Shown: positions 61,868 to 64,000 of the stretch, one piece after another
Layout of the letters: every line of letters starts with the position of its first letter
How positions within the stretch are numbered: position 1 is the stretch's first letter
Source of the DNA: Epiperipatus broadwayi
Lineage: Eukaryota > Onychophora > Udeonychophora > Euonychophora > Peripatidae
Direction: 5' to 3'
NCBI GenBank assembly: GCA_028023455.1
Contig: JAQFVV010000321.1
Coordinates: forward strand, 1-64,000
Length of the DNA stretch: 64,000 bases
Made by a program: the position numbers and the translations under genes
Notes under the pieces: model-generated
Told to the model about the DNA's origin: nothing
The model's input: the letters and a program-made list of their open reading frames with translations, nothing else
Databases searched by the model: none

Positions 61868-62271
61868 AAATCAGTAAAACATCATATGATCACTATTTCT
61901 TATACTTATACAATCTGTTACAAAAAAAAAAAAATTATTTCCATACAATAGAGCCAGATAGTAATCAATGGGATGCTAGAAGGTTTGTGTATAAAAATTC
62001 CTATCTAGTATTTACTCATCCAATATCCCCTAAATGAGTTTCTAGCTTGTGGATTTTGTCAGTGAGAGTTTCATTAGATTCAAAGATCTAGGTGCAGTAC
62101 TTACAGATTCAAAGTTCTTCATTGATAAAAGACATAAGCTAGAAACTAGTCTAGGTATATTGGACAATTAGATAGTAGATAGGGATTTTGATACACAAAA
62201 TTTCTAGCACACATTGATTATTATGACTTGCACTGGGTGGCACTACTATATGAAAAGAGCTGCTTCTGTTT
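61868..62271. mobile_element. Family-1 hammerhead element, 404-bp inverted dimer (copies I and J)
   Basis: Flanked by TAATACTTGAAGTT (61854-61867) and TAATACTTGAACTT (62272-62285), 13/14. Starts with the family terminus (ATCATATGATCACTATTTC), then an antisense arm with a minus-strand ribozyme relic (TTTC at 62039-62042, core CTGACAA), then a sense arm with a plus-strand relic (core TTGATAA at 62122-62128, GAAACTAGTC at 62142-62151), ending GGGTGGCACTACTATATGAA. Same architecture as the 881-bp copy but with a minimal centre. Confidence 0.8.
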
Positions 62272-62439
62272 TAATACTTGAACTTCACATTAACTTCCAA
62301 AAAATAAACTATTCAATTGTTATTATTATTTTAATTGTTTATGCTATTACATATTTAATCCAATTGATAAACTTAATAAAAATCAAATTAATCAAGTTCT
62401 TACCTATAGAATATATTTGGATATGTGTTTAAAAATTAT

Positions 62440-63490
62440 TTAAAACATTTAATTGTGCAGAAGGAAATTGATCTCTGATCATGCACTGTTTCATAACTAT
62501 TATAAATATCCACACACTCATCCTTCAGTAAATTTTAAAAGCTTAAGTGAATCACTTAAGCTTAGAGCATATTTATATATACATCAACCTTTACTGATTA
62601 TACTTAAATCAGGACTTAAATCTAACGCATATTTGATGTTATAATTGACAATTTAATTGTACAAATTTAGTTACCTTATAACAGGAGAAAAACAGTCATT
62701 TACCACCTGTGATTAGACATATATTAATTATGAATAAATGTAAATTTACTATTATTAAGCAGTGAAAATCTGTAATTGTGCAAAAGGATTAACATCTTAT
62801 CATGCACTGTTTTATAACTATAAATCTTTTTTATGAAGTATTATAACTTTATGTTTCCTATCGCATTGCCAAATCCATATAATATCAATATCATCTATGT
62901 TCTTTATTACTTTTACAATGTTTTTTTACAACCTAATTAACAGTTTTGATTGCCCCAGCAATCTTCTTCAAAACTTCTAATAAAGAACATAGATGATAAT
63001 ATTATAAATCTCTGTGCACTCATCTGTCAATAAGAGTTTTAAAAGCCTAAGTGGATCACTTAAGCTTACAATGTATTCATTTATAATAATTTCAAAATAG
63101 CACATGATCAGAGGTTCATTTCCTTCTGCACAATTATAGATTTTCAGCACTTAATAATAGATTTACATTTATTCATAATTAATATATGTCTAATTGCAGA
63201 TAGTTAAAAATGACTCTGTCTTTCTCCTGTGATAGGTTAACTAAATTTGTACTATTCAATTGTTGATTACATCAGTTGTTCAATAGATTCAAGCTTTGAA
63301 ATAAGCAAAGTCAGCAAAGGTTTGGTGTATATATGAATACACTCTAAGCTTAAGTGATTCACATAAGTTTTTAAAACTACATGTGAGTGCATAGAGATTT
63401 ATAACAGCTACAAAACAGTGCATGATCGGAGGTTAATTTCCTTCTGCATAATTACAGATATTCAGTGCTTAATAATAACAGATTTATGTT
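62440..63490. repeat. Nested foldback repeat cluster
   Basis: 62640-62820 and 63080-63290 are long inverted copies (shared GAATAAATGTAAAT, TAGACATATATTAATTATGA). A second module with CTGATCATGCACTG and AAAAGCTTAAGTG occurs at 62450-62575 (plus), 62995-63135 (inverted) and 63335-63480 (inverted). A perfect hairpin AAGCTTAAGTG-AAT-CACTTAAGCTT lies near 62540-62566. No coding potential. Confidence 0.7.
62941..62972 (-). ncRNA. Hammerhead-like relic within the foldback cluster
   Basis: Minus strand: TTGAAGA in the place of CTGATGA, a perfect six-pair stem II GATTGC/GCAATC with loop TGGG, then AAAACTG where GAAACTG is expected. Same third type as 41265-41320, with the same G-to-A loss in a CpG context. 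Not functional. Confidence 0.3.
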
Positions 63491-64000
63491 TAATAATTAT
63501 ACATTATATCTATTACTTTCACATAAACATTTTTTATATATGTATAAAGTAATAAATACATCATTATTTTCAACTTTATATATAATCTGAGATCTTATTT
63601 AATGAACTAAATGCTGTTAATAAATATTTCAGTATTACTACATTGCTTAGCAATCTAACAGTGAGGATACTAAAATGTTTATCCATAATGTTTGGTTCAT
63701 TGATTAAGACTGAAGGTTATGCATTGGTGTGTGTGTGTATTTATATACATAAAGCTTAAAAGGAAAGTAAAAATGATCAGACAAAATTTTCTTATATAAA
63801 TAGTAAAATAAAGTCCAGAATAACTGAAATATTGATTAAATAATAATATTTTTTGATAATTTGAAATATGCAAAATATTTTAAATCAAATATCCTTGACT
63901 TTTAACAAATAAATTTTTGATATAACAAAGCAAACTTTTTGACTAAAGCAAAGATGTTTTTCTTTACAATGCAATATTAATTATAGATTTAAAAAAATTT
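63491..64000. other. No feature recognised
   Basis: AT-rich; a short GT tract near 63727. Confidence 0.5.

Overview
The window is AT-rich nuclear DNA of a metazoan. Genes are split by spliceosomal introns (GTAAGT donors, pyrimidine-AG acceptors), and dispersed retroelements, hAT transposons and microsatellites dominate. No base indicates bacterial, viral or organellar DNA. The two recognisable host genes are conserved in animals, and the transposon mix (RTE-type LINEs, Penelope-like elements, Ty3/gypsy, hAT) fits an invertebrate bilaterian. A chelicerate or mollusc is possible, but the sequence does not settle it.

Host genes. A plus-strand gene at 27794-42051 is a homolog of human C1orf198 (DUF4706 family). 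It has four recognisable coding exons, all joined in phase 0, with introns of 74 bp, 3.9 kb and 9.5 kb. The terminal coding exon of a minus-strand gene at 59326-59524 is the C-terminus of ZFPL1, a Golgi membrane zinc-finger protein; its other exons are not visible and probably lie beyond 64000. The two genes converge, about 17 kb apart.

Layout. 1-6.4 kb: a foldback repeat carrying a hammerhead-ribozyme motif, small repeats, and an 800-bp compound trinucleotide microsatellite. 6.4-8.5 kb: a two-ribozyme repeat abutting a 5'-truncated RTE LINE. 8.5-19 kb: mostly featureless DNA with a tRNA-Gly-like sequence, a hAT relic and an LTR-like block. 19-27 kb: a decayed minus-strand Ty3/gypsy retrotransposon (gag, RT, RNase H, integrase relics, two LTRs); one LTR is interrupted by an 881-bp palindromic ribozyme element. 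27.8-42 kb: the C1orf198-like gene, with a LINE relic, two hAT elements, a Penelope-like element and ribozyme relics in its introns. 42-51 kb: SINE-like repeats, a hAT MITE and ribozyme-family repeats. 51-57.8 kb: two more RTE LINEs (one with a 5' inversion), a second Penelope-like fragment and tRNA-derived SINEs. 59-64 kb: the ZFPL1 exon, a hAT relic, another two-ribozyme element and a foldback cluster.

The most unusual content is two unrelated dispersed repeat families that carry type I hammerhead self-cleaving ribozyme motifs. Family 1 has at least seven insertions and ten motifs, five with an intact CTGATGA core. Its copies are often inverted dimers with two divergent ribozymes, and several have 12-14-bp target-site duplications. 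Family 2 has a different stem I, stem II and stem III, and one short copy also has a perfect 12-bp duplication. This looks like a small self-cleaving RNA retroposon system, possibly mobilised by Penelope-like elements. All assignments rest on reading the sequence and on recalled family features; no database search was run.
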